From Gammaproteobacteria bacterium (GTDB lineage Bacteria > Pseudomonadota > Gammaproteobacteria > Steroidobacterales > Steroidobacteraceae): a DNA stretch of 64,000 nucleotides. Location: assembly GCA_003164785.1 (NCBI GenBank), contig PLUE01000034.1, positions 20,256 to 84,255 on the forward strand. Reading direction: 5' to 3'. The notes beneath the pieces were generated by a model. It did not search any database and was not told where the DNA came from. It saw only the letters and a list, made by a program, of their open reading frames with translations. Positions 8,347-15,356 of the stretch are shown piece after piece (the stretch's first letter is position 1; each line of letters opens with the position of its first letter). The position numbers were made by a program, and so were the translations under genes.

Positions 8347-9276
8347 TCATGAGGCGGGGCAGAGGGGTTTGCGAGCGTTAAGGTAGGCCACGCGATCGGT
8401 GGTGACTGCTTTTCCGGATTCCACCGTGGGCCTGACCAGCTTCTCAAACAAGTCGCGCTCGTCAGGCGAGAAGCTCTTCTCGAGAATGGTCGCGAGCGAG
8501 GGAGCCCACGGGTGGGGTGAGATGCCGAGAAATACGGACCAGTTGGTAACGAGGGAGGGCATGATGTCGATGTGTAGGCGCATGTGTATTGCGGTGAAGC
8601 CAGCCGCATTGGCAAAGTTCACCAAGTTGCGCTCGGAGAAATTGACGATTGGTGACTCGGCGCACGCAGCCTCGGTGTCCGGAAATTGGGCGGACTTCCA
8701 TCGATGCAAGAGGCCCAGAAACGGATCCCGCGGTGCGGCGGTCTGCGCTTCAATGCGCGTCCTGAGAACACGCGTGAGGAACGCCTCATCCTGCAAAATG
8801 GGCTCCGCGATGCTGATGAAGCCGCCTGGCTTCAAGACCCGATGAAACTCATTGAATGCCGCCGTCTTGTCCGAAACGTAGGCAATCGCCGCGCGGGCGA
8901 CAACGACGTCTATCGAGGCATCAGCGATTCCGGCAAGATTCTGCGCCGAGAGTTGGAGGAATCGGCATTGGTCACTCACCTTCCGGTGCGTCGCGATCTG
9001 CTCGGCATGCCGAAGCATGGGCGCGGAGATGTCGGTGAGGATTACTTTGACTGCACCAAATCGTTCGATGGCCCGGAACGCCACCAATCCCTCCCCCGAG
9101 CCGATGTCGAGAAGCGTCATTCCGGGCGAAATATGCGCGGCATCGAGCACGTTTTCCGCAAAGCGAGCGACGGATTCCTGCACGGCAATGTCATAGGTCG
9201 GATCGTCCCCGTGACGGCGGTGCAATAGCCATTCGGACCATTCATCCGCTTCCTCATCCGGCCGATTACCCGTCAC
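8347..9276 (-). CDS. Class I SAM-dependent methyltransferase (Methyltransf_11/25 type)
   Basis: A 309-aa protein starting at a GTG (9276). Motif I is TLLDIGSGEGLVAFRAI, the acidic residue after strand 2 is in VILTDISAPML, and the post-motif region is VVVARAAIAYVSDKTAAF followed by LKPGGFISIAEP. This is the UbiE/COQ5-like methyltransferase fold. The C-terminal ~120 residues carry no recognised domain. It is transcribed divergently from a 56-aa protein gene with about 130 bp between them. The substrate cannot be told from the sequence. Confidence 0.8.
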   Translation of the reverse strand: MTGNRPDEEADEWSEWLLHRRHGDDPTYDIAVQESVARFAENVLDAAHISPGMTLLDIGSGEGLVAFRAIERFGAVKVILTDISAPMLRHAEQIATHRKVSDQCRFLQLSAQNLAGIADASIDVVVARAAIAYVSDKTAAFNEFHRVLKPGGFISIAEPILQDEAFLTRVLRTRIEAQTAAPRDPFLGLLHRWKSAQFPDTEAACAESPIVNFSERNLVNFANAAGFTAIHMRLHIDIMPSLVTNWSVFLGISPHPWAPSLATILEKSFSPDERDLFEKLVRPTVESGKAVTTDRVAYLNARKPLCPAS

Positions 9277-9316
9277 GAGACCTCCGATCTGTTACGCGCG
9301 GCAGGTCAAAAACTTC

Positions 9317-9361
9317 GGAAACCCCCTAAAGTTTCCCGGCCGGTGCCGATACTTTGTATCG
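9317..9361. promoter_or_regulatory. Two inverted repeats in the divergent intergenic region
   Basis: GGAAAC (9317-9322) pairs with GTTTCC (9331-9336). Just downstream, CGATACTTTGTATCG (9347-9361) is a perfect 6-bp inverted repeat with a 3-nt spacer. Both lie between the divergent methyltransferase and 56-aa protein genes and could be operators. Confidence 0.3.
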
Positions 9362-9409
9362 CAAAGAGAAAGATGTCCACTTCGAGTTCAGTTTTTGGAG
9401 GCTATTTCA

Positions 9410-9580
9410 ATGACCATTTCCAGCGTCTCACCCTCGGCCGTTCCGACGGTCCATGCTCCCGCCGCCGCTAAACCTCAAAGCGGGCAAGCCGTTCAAGCCG
9501 CCAAACCGGCTCCAGCACCCGTTGTAGCCGACAGTGATGGCGATCACGATGGAAGTGGGCGGATTAACGTCACAGCGTAA
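9410..9580 (+). CDS. Small Ala/Pro-rich protein ending in an Asp-rich motif
   Basis: A 56-aa protein. The start is well supported: an excellent Shine-Dalgarno sequence (TTTGGAGG, 9395-9402) lies 7 nt before the ATG at 9410. The sequence is Ser/Ala/Pro-rich, followed by DSDGDHDGSGRINVTA. I recall a group of uncharacterised short proteobacterial proteins with a DxDGDxDG-like stretch and a C-terminal NVxA, but no function is known. The Asp run resembles calcium-binding loops; that is only an analogy. No signal peptide is visible. Confidence 0.6.
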   Translation: MTISSVSPSAVPTVHAPAAAKPQSGQAVQAAKPAPAPVVADSDGDHDGSGRINVTA

Positions 9581-9717
9581 AAGTCGCGAACCCCTCGAGG
9601 GTGGTTCCGTCGCCTATGCGGATGTTCAGCCCAATGGGTACATCGATCATTTTTTTGTGGCCGCCGCCTTCGTGCGACAAGGCGTGGGGGCGCGTGGCCC
9701 TGGCACGCGCCCTGGGG

Positions 9718-9972
9718 TTAGCGCTTGAACCCTCTGGCGTGCTCCGGATCATCCAATTCGTCGGCCAATTCGTCTTCTTGCGCGTCGAGGAAAATGACCC
9801 CCTCATTGTCGGGATCGGGCATCTCCACATCCGCGTCCGCCTGAAGTTTGGCCAAGGCGAGGTTCAGGAGTTCTTCGCGTTGCAGCGCCTTGTCCGAGTC
9901 ATACAGGTCCTCCAACTTCGTGCCGGGTGCATCGATCGTGATGATCAGGGGTACGATGACAATGACCTTCAT
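9718..9972 (-). CDS. Small acidic hypothetical protein
   Basis: An 84-aa protein whose ATG (9972) overlaps the stop of the preceding lysine-rich protein gene (ATGA), so the two are translationally coupled. It begins with a hydrophobic strand (MKVIVIVPLIITID) and becomes strongly acidic (DADVEMPDPDNEG; EDELADELDD). The charge is opposite to that of its partner, so an interaction is conceivable. No family recognised. Confidence 0.55.
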   Translation of the reverse strand: MKVIVIVPLIITIDAPGTKLEDLYDSDKALQREELLNLALAKLQADADVEMPDPDNEGVIFLDAQEDELADELDDPEHARGFKR

Positions 9973-10205
9973 GATGCCTTCCTGCGCTTCGCCGTCTTTT
10001 TGGCGGCTTTCTTGACCGCTTTCTTGGCGGCCTTCTTGGTGGTTTTGCGCGGCTTCCGGGGCGTGCCGGGAGATTCGTCGGGCTGCTGATCCACGAACTC
10101 CTTCAACTTGCTGATGATTTCCAGCGCTTCCTCGAGCAATGCCTTGAGGTTCTTGTTCTGCTTTCGCAGGGCGGCGTTCTCGGATTTAAGTTCGGCGTCG
10201 TTCAT
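9969..10205 (-). CDS. Coiled-coil protein with histone H1-like lysine-rich tail
   Basis: A 78-aa protein. Residues 1-45 form a heptad-like coiled coil (MNDAELKSENAALRKQNKNL and following). Residues 50-78 are a Pro/Lys/Ala-rich tail with KKAA/KKAV/KKTA repeats, as in AlgP or histone H1-like DNA-binding proteins. It is probably a dimeric nucleoid-associated or scaffold-like protein. It is followed by, and overlaps (4 bp), the gene for a small acidic protein. Confidence 0.6.
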   Translation of the reverse strand: MNDAELKSENAALRKQNKNLKALLEEALEIISKLKEFVDQQPDESPGTPRKPRKTTKKAAKKAVKKAAKKTAKRRKAS

Positions 10206-10280
10206 GGAGTTCCCGCTTTTATGGGTTGCTAAAGGGGGGAATGATAAGCTGGCTGCCACCTCCGCGGAGCCGTTTGTCGC

Positions 10281-10535
10281 ATGTCTGCAGCAATATTTGA
10301 CTTGGGCGGCACCCAACTGCGGGCGGCCGTTGCCGCGGATGACGGGACTCTCGGGCCCATCATGAAACAGCGCATCGGCAGCGTCGCGGCCGGCGATGCG
10401 CCCGCCGACATCGATTATGGTGGCGAGATTGGTCATGGCATCGTGGATGAGTCGCCGGATGCGCCGGCGGCGAACGATTATTTCGTCCCTATGTGCGGTA
10501 GCAGACGCAACGCAACAGAAATTGGCGCAGACTAG
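10281..10535 (+). pseudogene. Possible 5' remnant of a ROK/glucokinase-type kinase gene
   Basis: The first ~40 residues (AIFDLGGTQLRAAVAADDGT) match the N-terminal phosphate-binding loop of ROK/actin-fold sugar kinases. The following residues do not, and the frame ends after 84 codons, whereas a real ROK kinase has about 300. It is either a truncated kinase gene or a fortuitous frame. The rest of the interval between 10206 and the Crp-like gene at 10629 holds a possible -10 (TAAAAT, near 10540) and nothing else I recognise. Confidence 0.3.
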
Positions 10536-10628
10536 GCGGGTAAAATCTGTCGTAACCCGAGCAAGCTGGGGATTTCGCGGCCTGCATGCCAATAGCGCAC
10601 CCGCGAAAGCGGCACCTCCGGGAATACC

Positions 10629-11321
10629 ATGTCCATCGTCAAGAACCAGCTTATCGAGAGCCTTCCGCGCAAGGAGCAAGCCCGCTTGCTCGGCGACTGC
10701 GAATTGGTGCAGTTGGTGTTGCAAGACGTGCTCTGCGAGCCTGGGCAGGTGGCCAAATACGCGTACTTTCCCACAGAGAGCTTCATATCGCTCATCACGG
10801 CGGTGGACGGAAAACCGGTCCTCGAAGTGGGAATGGTGGGACGCGAGGGCCTGCTTGGAGCGGAACTGGCCATGGGCGTAGGCGTCTCGCCGCTGCATGC
10901 GGTCGTGCAGGGTGCCGGCGGCGCCTGGCGGTTGGGCGCACGGCAATTTCGAGCGGAGTTGAAGCGCAGCGCGCCGCTTCAGCAATGCATCGACCGGTAT
11001 CTCTACGTCGTCATGGGGCAGCTCGCGACCTCCGCGGGATGCCTGCGATTCCACAATATCACCCAGCGCATGGCGCGCTGGTTGCTGATGACCCAGGATC
11101 GTGCCCTGAAAGACCAATTCCGCGTCACCCACGAATTTCTGGCCTTCATGTTGGGCGTGCGGCGGGTGGGAATCACCAATACGGCCAGCGAGTTACAACG
11201 TCGCGGTCTCATCCAGTATCGGCGCGGAGAACTTACGGTCTTGGACCGGCCCGGTTTGGAGGCTGCCGCCTGCAGCTGCTACGAGGTGGACCGGCGCACC
11301 TATGCCGCGCTCCTGCATTGA
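10629..11321 (+). CDS. Crp/Fnr-family transcriptional regulator
   Basis: A 230-aa regulator. The N-terminal cyclic-nucleotide-binding-like beta-roll includes YFPTESFISLI, VGMVGREGLLGAEL and a long dimer helix. The C-terminal winged helix-turn-helix includes HEFLAFMLGVRRVGITNTAS and RGELTVLDRPGLE. No cysteine cluster for an Fe-S sensor is present, so it is not a classic Fnr. It belongs to a Crp-like subgroup common in soil proteobacteria whose ligand is unknown. It converges on a 76-aa cytochrome c gene, and a second, similar regulator lies at 13611. Its target genes are unknown. Confidence 0.8.
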   Translation: MSIVKNQLIESLPRKEQARLLGDCELVQLVLQDVLCEPGQVAKYAYFPTESFISLITAVDGKPVLEVGMVGREGLLGAELAMGVGVSPLHAVVQGAGGAWRLGARQFRAELKRSAPLQQCIDRYLYVVMGQLATSAGCLRFHNITQRMARWLLMTQDRALKDQFRVTHEFLAFMLGVRRVGITNTASELQRRGLIQYRRGELTVLDRPGLEAAACSCYEVDRRTYAALLH

Positions 11322-11333
11322 CAACGCTCCGAT

Positions 11334-11564
11334 CTATTTCGGCATTTTGTTGCCGTTCGCCTTGAATTTTTCGCCGAGAGGCGTCAGTGCACCGCCGCCC
11401 TTGGGGTTGGTGTGACAATCCCCGCATGCCTTGCCCGTCTCGGTGCCAAATTGCGCCGTGGCGATCGCGGGCCGTGTGACTATCAATGTGAGCGCGCTGG
11501 CGACGACGATCGCGGCGGCCGTGCCCGTGGCGATCGCGAACGCGTTCCCTTTGGTGATTTTCAT
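11334..11564 (-). CDS. Small periplasmic c-type cytochrome
   Basis: A 76-aa protein with an N-terminal signal or anchor helix (residues 9-32) and a single CGDCH haem motif at residues 47-51, followed by TNPKGGGALTPLGEKFKANG. The motif plus xLTPLGExFKxNG echoes the haem segment of the haem-porin (residues 42-60), so this may be a free-standing version of that haem domain. Likely a soluble or anchored electron shuttle. Confidence 0.7.
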   Translation of the reverse strand: MKITKGNAFAIATGTAAAIVVASALTLIVTRPAIATAQFGTETGKACGDCHTNPKGGGALTPLGEKFKANGNKMPK

Positions 11565-11877
11565 AATCGAGTTGTCCTTGAAAATTGTGAAGCCAACGCT
11601 CTGGTCGCGCGATTGACTAGTGAAGGCTCAAAGATTGGAGCACGAGAGGAGAATATAGACAATCACCCTCCGCGTCTGTGCGCTGTCGTACGGGGTCCCG
11701 TACCGCGGTGCGATGGGGTTCACGCCGACAGTGCGTTACCGGACGGACTTTCGCGGCCTCGCAGCATATCCTGCCACGAGGATCAGGTCGTCCTCGAGAC
11801 GGCGTTTGGCGGAGCGCGCTTGCTCGACGAACTGGAGGACGATCCGCTGCCGCGAATTTGTTGACGCGGCATGCCGC
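11565..11877. other. Intergenic region with a palindrome
   Basis: This 313-bp region between the small cytochrome gene and oleate hydratase holds no convincing gene. It contains GTACGGGGTCCCGTAC (11688-11703), a 7-bp perfect inverted repeat with a 2-bp spacer, about 124 bp upstream of the cytochrome start. Its TACGGG/CCCGTA half-sites recur upstream of the haem-porin gene at 8175. Confidence 0.35.
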
Positions 11878-13452
11878 TCATTCGAATGCCTTGATGAGCG
11901 CGTCGAATCGCGCGGCGAATGATTTGTCGTGGGGAGTCACCGGCGGAATCCCGCGCTCGATGGACAGGAGCGAATACACCGCCGTCTGCGCCGCGCGCAC
12001 CGAATATTCCACCGTGAAGACGACATCGTCCGCGATCTCGACGAATTGACTGACGAAGGCGAGATTCTTCGAGTCCTTGGGCACCGGGGGCGGCCGATCG
12101 CTGCGCGTGCGCGGCATGAACATGCTCGTGATGTACGGCATGCGGGAGGGGATGCAGATCGCGTCCGCGACGGTGTCCGGATCGAATCGCAGATGGCCGC
12201 AGAGTTCCTTCAGGATCTCCCGCCCATCGCAGTCGTCCATCGGCTTCGACACGAAATTGCCGACACGGTCCGGATACAGCCCATATCCCCAGAACACCTG
12301 CACGTCACGCGGCTGATCGATGAAGTGAGGTTGATGCGCGAGGACGATGGACATGAGCCAGTTCGAATCCTTGAACGTGACCAGTCCGCCGGTACCTGGT
12401 TGGTTCTGGCTGAAGTTCGACATCTGGTCGAAGAAATATGACGATTTCAACGTGACCGTGAATGATTCCCAGCACGATTGGGCGATGCACTGATTGAAGG
12501 CCTGCGGATTGCCGAAGTCGGGGCGGCCCTCCGCGAGGTTCTGCCAGAGGCTCCACCCGTTGCTGTGCGCCTTGTCGTGCTTTGCCGGCGGGGCGGTCAT
12601 CGACCCCGCGCTCGAGTCATCGGTCATGGAGCCGTTCTGAATCACCACCCAATCGTCATCGCCCACCGGGTAATGGTCGGTCACACCGTCATGCAGGCAA
12701 CGCAGCCCGGTGACCACGAATTGTCCGTTCGCGTATTGGTGCTCGACGCCGGTCACCGTGCACCCGGTGTTGAATTTGACGCCCTGCTCTTCGAGCCACT
12801 TCTGCAGGGGCCTTACCAGCGAGTCGTATTGGTTGTAGACCGTACGCTTGACGCCCGCCAGAGTCTCGATGCGTGAGAACTCGAGCATGAAGCGATGCAG
12901 ATAGCGTTTGAATTCGACGGCGCTGTGCCAGGGCAGGAAGGCGAAGGTCGTCGACCACATGAACCAGAAGTTCGTTTCAAAGAAGCTCGGCGAAAGCCAG
13001 TCCGTTATCCTGCTGTCGTTCAACTCATGCTCGTCCGCGTTCGCGAGCTTGAGCAGTTCCATCCGATCCCGCATCGAAAATCCCATCGACGTCACGGGCA
13101 CCCGTGCGCGGCGTTTGTCGACGAGCCGCGCCTGGGAATGGGAGTGGTATTTGTCGTTGAAATCGATGGTCTCGTCGTACACCGACTTGCCGGTCTGCGC
13201 GAGGGACGGAATGCTCTTGAACAGATCCCAGGTGCACTCGTAGTTTTCGGTGGTGAACATGCGGCCGCCGCGCATCGAATATCCCTGCGCCGCATCACCC
13301 GATGCATCGAGGCTGCCGCCGAGGCGCGATCCCGCTTCGAAGATCACGATGTTGCCGCCGGGCACATTGCCGTCCCGGATCATGAATGCTGCGGCTGCGA
13401 GCGATCCGATGCCCGCACCCACGAGATAGGCCTTGGATTGGTCATGCGACAT
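11878..13452 (-). CDS. ohyA: Oleate hydratase
   Basis: A 524-aa FAD-dependent fatty acid hydratase that adds water to the cis-9 double bond of oleic/palmitoleic acid to give 10-hydroxy fatty acids. The FAD-binding GAGIGSLAAAAFMI motif is near the N-terminus, and diagnostic family stretches follow (GGRMFTTENYECTWDLF; MWSTTFAFLPWHSAVEFKRY; GYGLYPDRVGNFV). I start at the ATG at 13452, which begins right at the flavoprotein fold. The product is somewhat shorter than the ~590-650-aa Firmicute and Bacteroidetes enzymes. It is divergent from a Crp-type regulator gene at 13611 that may control it. Confidence 0.9.
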   Translation of the reverse strand: MSHDQSKAYLVGAGIGSLAAAAFMIRDGNVPGGNIVIFEAGSRLGGSLDASGDAAQGYSMRGGRMFTTENYECTWDLFKSIPSLAQTGKSVYDETIDFNDKYHSHSQARLVDKRRARVPVTSMGFSMRDRMELLKLANADEHELNDSRITDWLSPSFFETNFWFMWSTTFAFLPWHSAVEFKRYLHRFMLEFSRIETLAGVKRTVYNQYDSLVRPLQKWLEEQGVKFNTGCTVTGVEHQYANGQFVVTGLRCLHDGVTDHYPVGDDDWVVIQNGSMTDDSSAGSMTAPPAKHDKAHSNGWSLWQNLAEGRPDFGNPQAFNQCIAQSCWESFTVTLKSSYFFDQMSNFSQNQPGTGGLVTFKDSNWLMSIVLAHQPHFIDQPRDVQVFWGYGLYPDRVGNFVSKPMDDCDGREILKELCGHLRFDPDTVADAICIPSRMPYITSMFMPRTRSDRPPPVPKDSKNLAFVSQFVEIADDVVFTVEYSVRAAQTAVYSLLSIERGIPPVTPHDKSFAARFDALIKAFE

Positions 13453-13610
13453 GCGGGTCTCCCTGATGTGAATGGGCAGCTTCTCACCTACAGTGTATGT
13501 GGTCTGGAATTGACTGTCTGTGCGGTAGCCGATGCCGCCGACAGGTTGGTGCGATACGGCACAGTGCGGAATCAATCAGGCTATAGTCAGGTGCCATTCC
13601 TCGCCGGACG

Positions 13611-14336
13611 ATGTCATTGGAACCAAAATTCGACCCCAAGCAGAATCATCTTCTCGCAGTGTTGCCGGATGCTGCGTGGCGGATGTGGGCACCGCATCTG
13701 CAGCCCGTGGAATTGAAGCTCGGGCAGGTGCTGAGCGAGTCGGGTTCGACACTGACCGACGTCTACTTTCCGACCACGGCGATCGTCTCGCTGCTGTACG
13801 TGATGGAAAACGGATCGTCCGCAGAAATCGCGGTCGTGGGCAATGAGGGGGTGGTGGGCGTGTCGCTCTTCATGGGTGGCGCATCCACGCCGAGCCGCGC
13901 GGTGGTGCAGAGCGCCGGGTCTGGCGTCCGGCTCGCCAACCGGTACATGATGGTGGAGTTCAACAAGGCCGGTCCCGTCCTGCATCTGTTGCTGCGCTAT
14001 ACCCAGGCGCTCATCACTCAGATGGCGCAAACGGCCGTGTGCAACCGACATCATTCGCTGGATCAGCAACTTTGCCGTTGGTTGTTGTTGAGTCTCGACC
14101 GGTTGCAGGGTAGTGAATTGGTGATGACGCAGGAACTCATCGCCAACATGCTCGGCGTGCGCCGGGTCGGCGTGACCGAGGGGGCGCTGAAGCTGCAGAA
14201 AGCGGGATTGATCAGCTATTTTCGCGGACATATCACCGTGCTGGACCGGCCCGGTCTCGAGAACCGGACCTGCGAGTGCTATAGAGTCGTGAAGACGGAA
14301 TACGACCGTTTGCTGCCTGCATTGAAGGCCGGTTAG
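13611..14336 (+). CDS. Crp/Fnr-family transcriptional regulator
   Basis: A 241-aa regulator of the same subgroup as the one at 10629. The beta-roll includes VYFPTTAIVSLLYVM and VVGNEGVVGVSLFMGG; the winged helix includes QELIANMLGVRRVGVTEGAL and RGHITVLDRPGLENRTCECY. No Fe-S cysteine cluster is present in the N-terminal region. A possible -10 (TATAGT) lies about 25 nt upstream. Divergent from oleate hydratase, hence a candidate regulator of it. These two regulators may have arisen by duplication. Confidence 0.85.
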   Translation: MSLEPKFDPKQNHLLAVLPDAAWRMWAPHLQPVELKLGQVLSESGSTLTDVYFPTTAIVSLLYVMENGSSAEIAVVGNEGVVGVSLFMGGASTPSRAVVQSAGSGVRLANRYMMVEFNKAGPVLHLLLRYTQALITQMAQTAVCNRHHSLDQQLCRWLLLSLDRLQGSELVMTQELIANMLGVRRVGVTEGALKLQKAGLISYFRGHITVLDRPGLENRTCECYRVVKTEYDRLLPALKAG

Positions 14337-14410
14337 CCGGTCAGGCGCGACTCCTGCGCATGCCCCGCGGGCTTGAGCGGAGGTCCCGGCGACATCCGCG
14401 GGACGTGTAG

Positions 14411-14416
14411 TAGAAT
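14411..14416 (+). promoter_or_regulatory. -10 element of the LpxL-like gene
   Basis: TAGAAT ends only 5 nt before the ATG at 14422, and no Shine-Dalgarno sequence is present. Transcription would start at or next to the A of the start codon, implying a leaderless mRNA. Confidence 0.45.
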
Positions 14417-14421
14417 CGCGC

Positions 14422-15273
14422 ATGGTTAAATTCCTGTCGCGCCTGCCGATGTGGGTGCTCTATGCCGTTTCCGGATTTCTTTACCTTCTCGCCTATTACG
14501 TGGTGCGGCACCGTCATCGGGTGATCGAGGACCAGATCGCGCAGGTGTTTCCGCAGGCGAGCGCCGGCGAGCGCACCACCATCCACAAGAATTTCCTGAA
14601 GAATTTCTGCGACGTCCTGGTCGAGGTGCTCAAGTCCGCGTCCATGGGCGCCGCGGAGCTGGGCGCGCACGTGCATCTGGTCAATCTGCCGGTGGTGCGT
14701 GGTCATTTGGATTCGGGCCGGTCGGTGATGTTGGTGACATCCCATCTGTGCAACTGGGAATGGCTGCTGCAGGGCATTGCCGTGCAATTGGGTTTTCCGA
14801 TCGACGCGGCCTACAAGCCGCTGCACGATCAATGGGCGGAGCGGCTGATGCTCGGCATTCGTTCCCGGTTCGGCGCGCGATTGGTGCCGGCGAAGGAGTT
14901 GCTGGGCGACATCTTGAAACGCCGCGCCGTCGTCCGTGCCGTGGCCATGAACGCGGATCAGGCGCCGGTGTCGACCGATAAGCGCTATTGGACCCAGTTC
15001 CTGGGCCAGGACACGGCTTTCTACATGGGCGCGGAACAGATTGCCCGCGCGACCCGGCTGCCGATGATCTATGTGGTCATGCGGCGCACGCGGCGCGGGT
15101 ATTACGAGGTCGAATTCCAGCGGTTGTGGGACGGGCGGGAGTCCGTGCCGCCGAATGGCATCACCGAGCGCTATGCGCGGGCCTGCGAAATCGACGTGCT
15201 CAAGAGTCCGGCTGACTGGCTGTGGTCCTACCGCCGCTGGCGGCTCAAAAAAACCTTGTATGGGATTGATTGA
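14422..15273 (+). CDS. LpxL/HtrB-family lauroyl-type acyltransferase
   Basis: A 283-aa inner-membrane protein of the lipid A secondary acyltransferase family. An N-terminal membrane anchor (VLYAVSGFLYLLAYYVVRH) is followed by the HxxxxE catalytic motif in SHLCNWEW and the substrate-binding stretch AMNADQAP. It would transfer an acyl chain from acyl-ACP to lipid A, or to another lipid such as an ornithine or aminolipid, since family members vary. It converges on a fatty-acyl-AMP ligase-ACP gene. Confidence 0.8.
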   Translation: MVKFLSRLPMWVLYAVSGFLYLLAYYVVRHRHRVIEDQIAQVFPQASAGERTTIHKNFLKNFCDVLVEVLKSASMGAAELGAHVHLVNLPVVRGHLDSGRSVMLVTSHLCNWEWLLQGIAVQLGFPIDAAYKPLHDQWAERLMLGIRSRFGARLVPAKELLGDILKRRAVVRAVAMNADQAPVSTDKRYWTQFLGQDTAFYMGAEQIARATRLPMIYVVMRRTRRGYYEVEFQRLWDGRESVPPNGITERYARACEIDVLKSPADWLWSYRRWRLKKTLYGID

Positions 15274-15356
15274 GGAGCTTCGGCGCGGGTGCCTTGCGTG
15301 GTATCGGGTGCATCGACAACTGCGATACCTTCGCCGTGGGCTCGCTGTAGACCTCG

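Noticed and set aside
10629..14336. The two Crp-family regulators as Fnr oxygen sensors
   Set aside because: Neither has the N-terminal cysteine cluster needed to hold a [4Fe-4S] centre.
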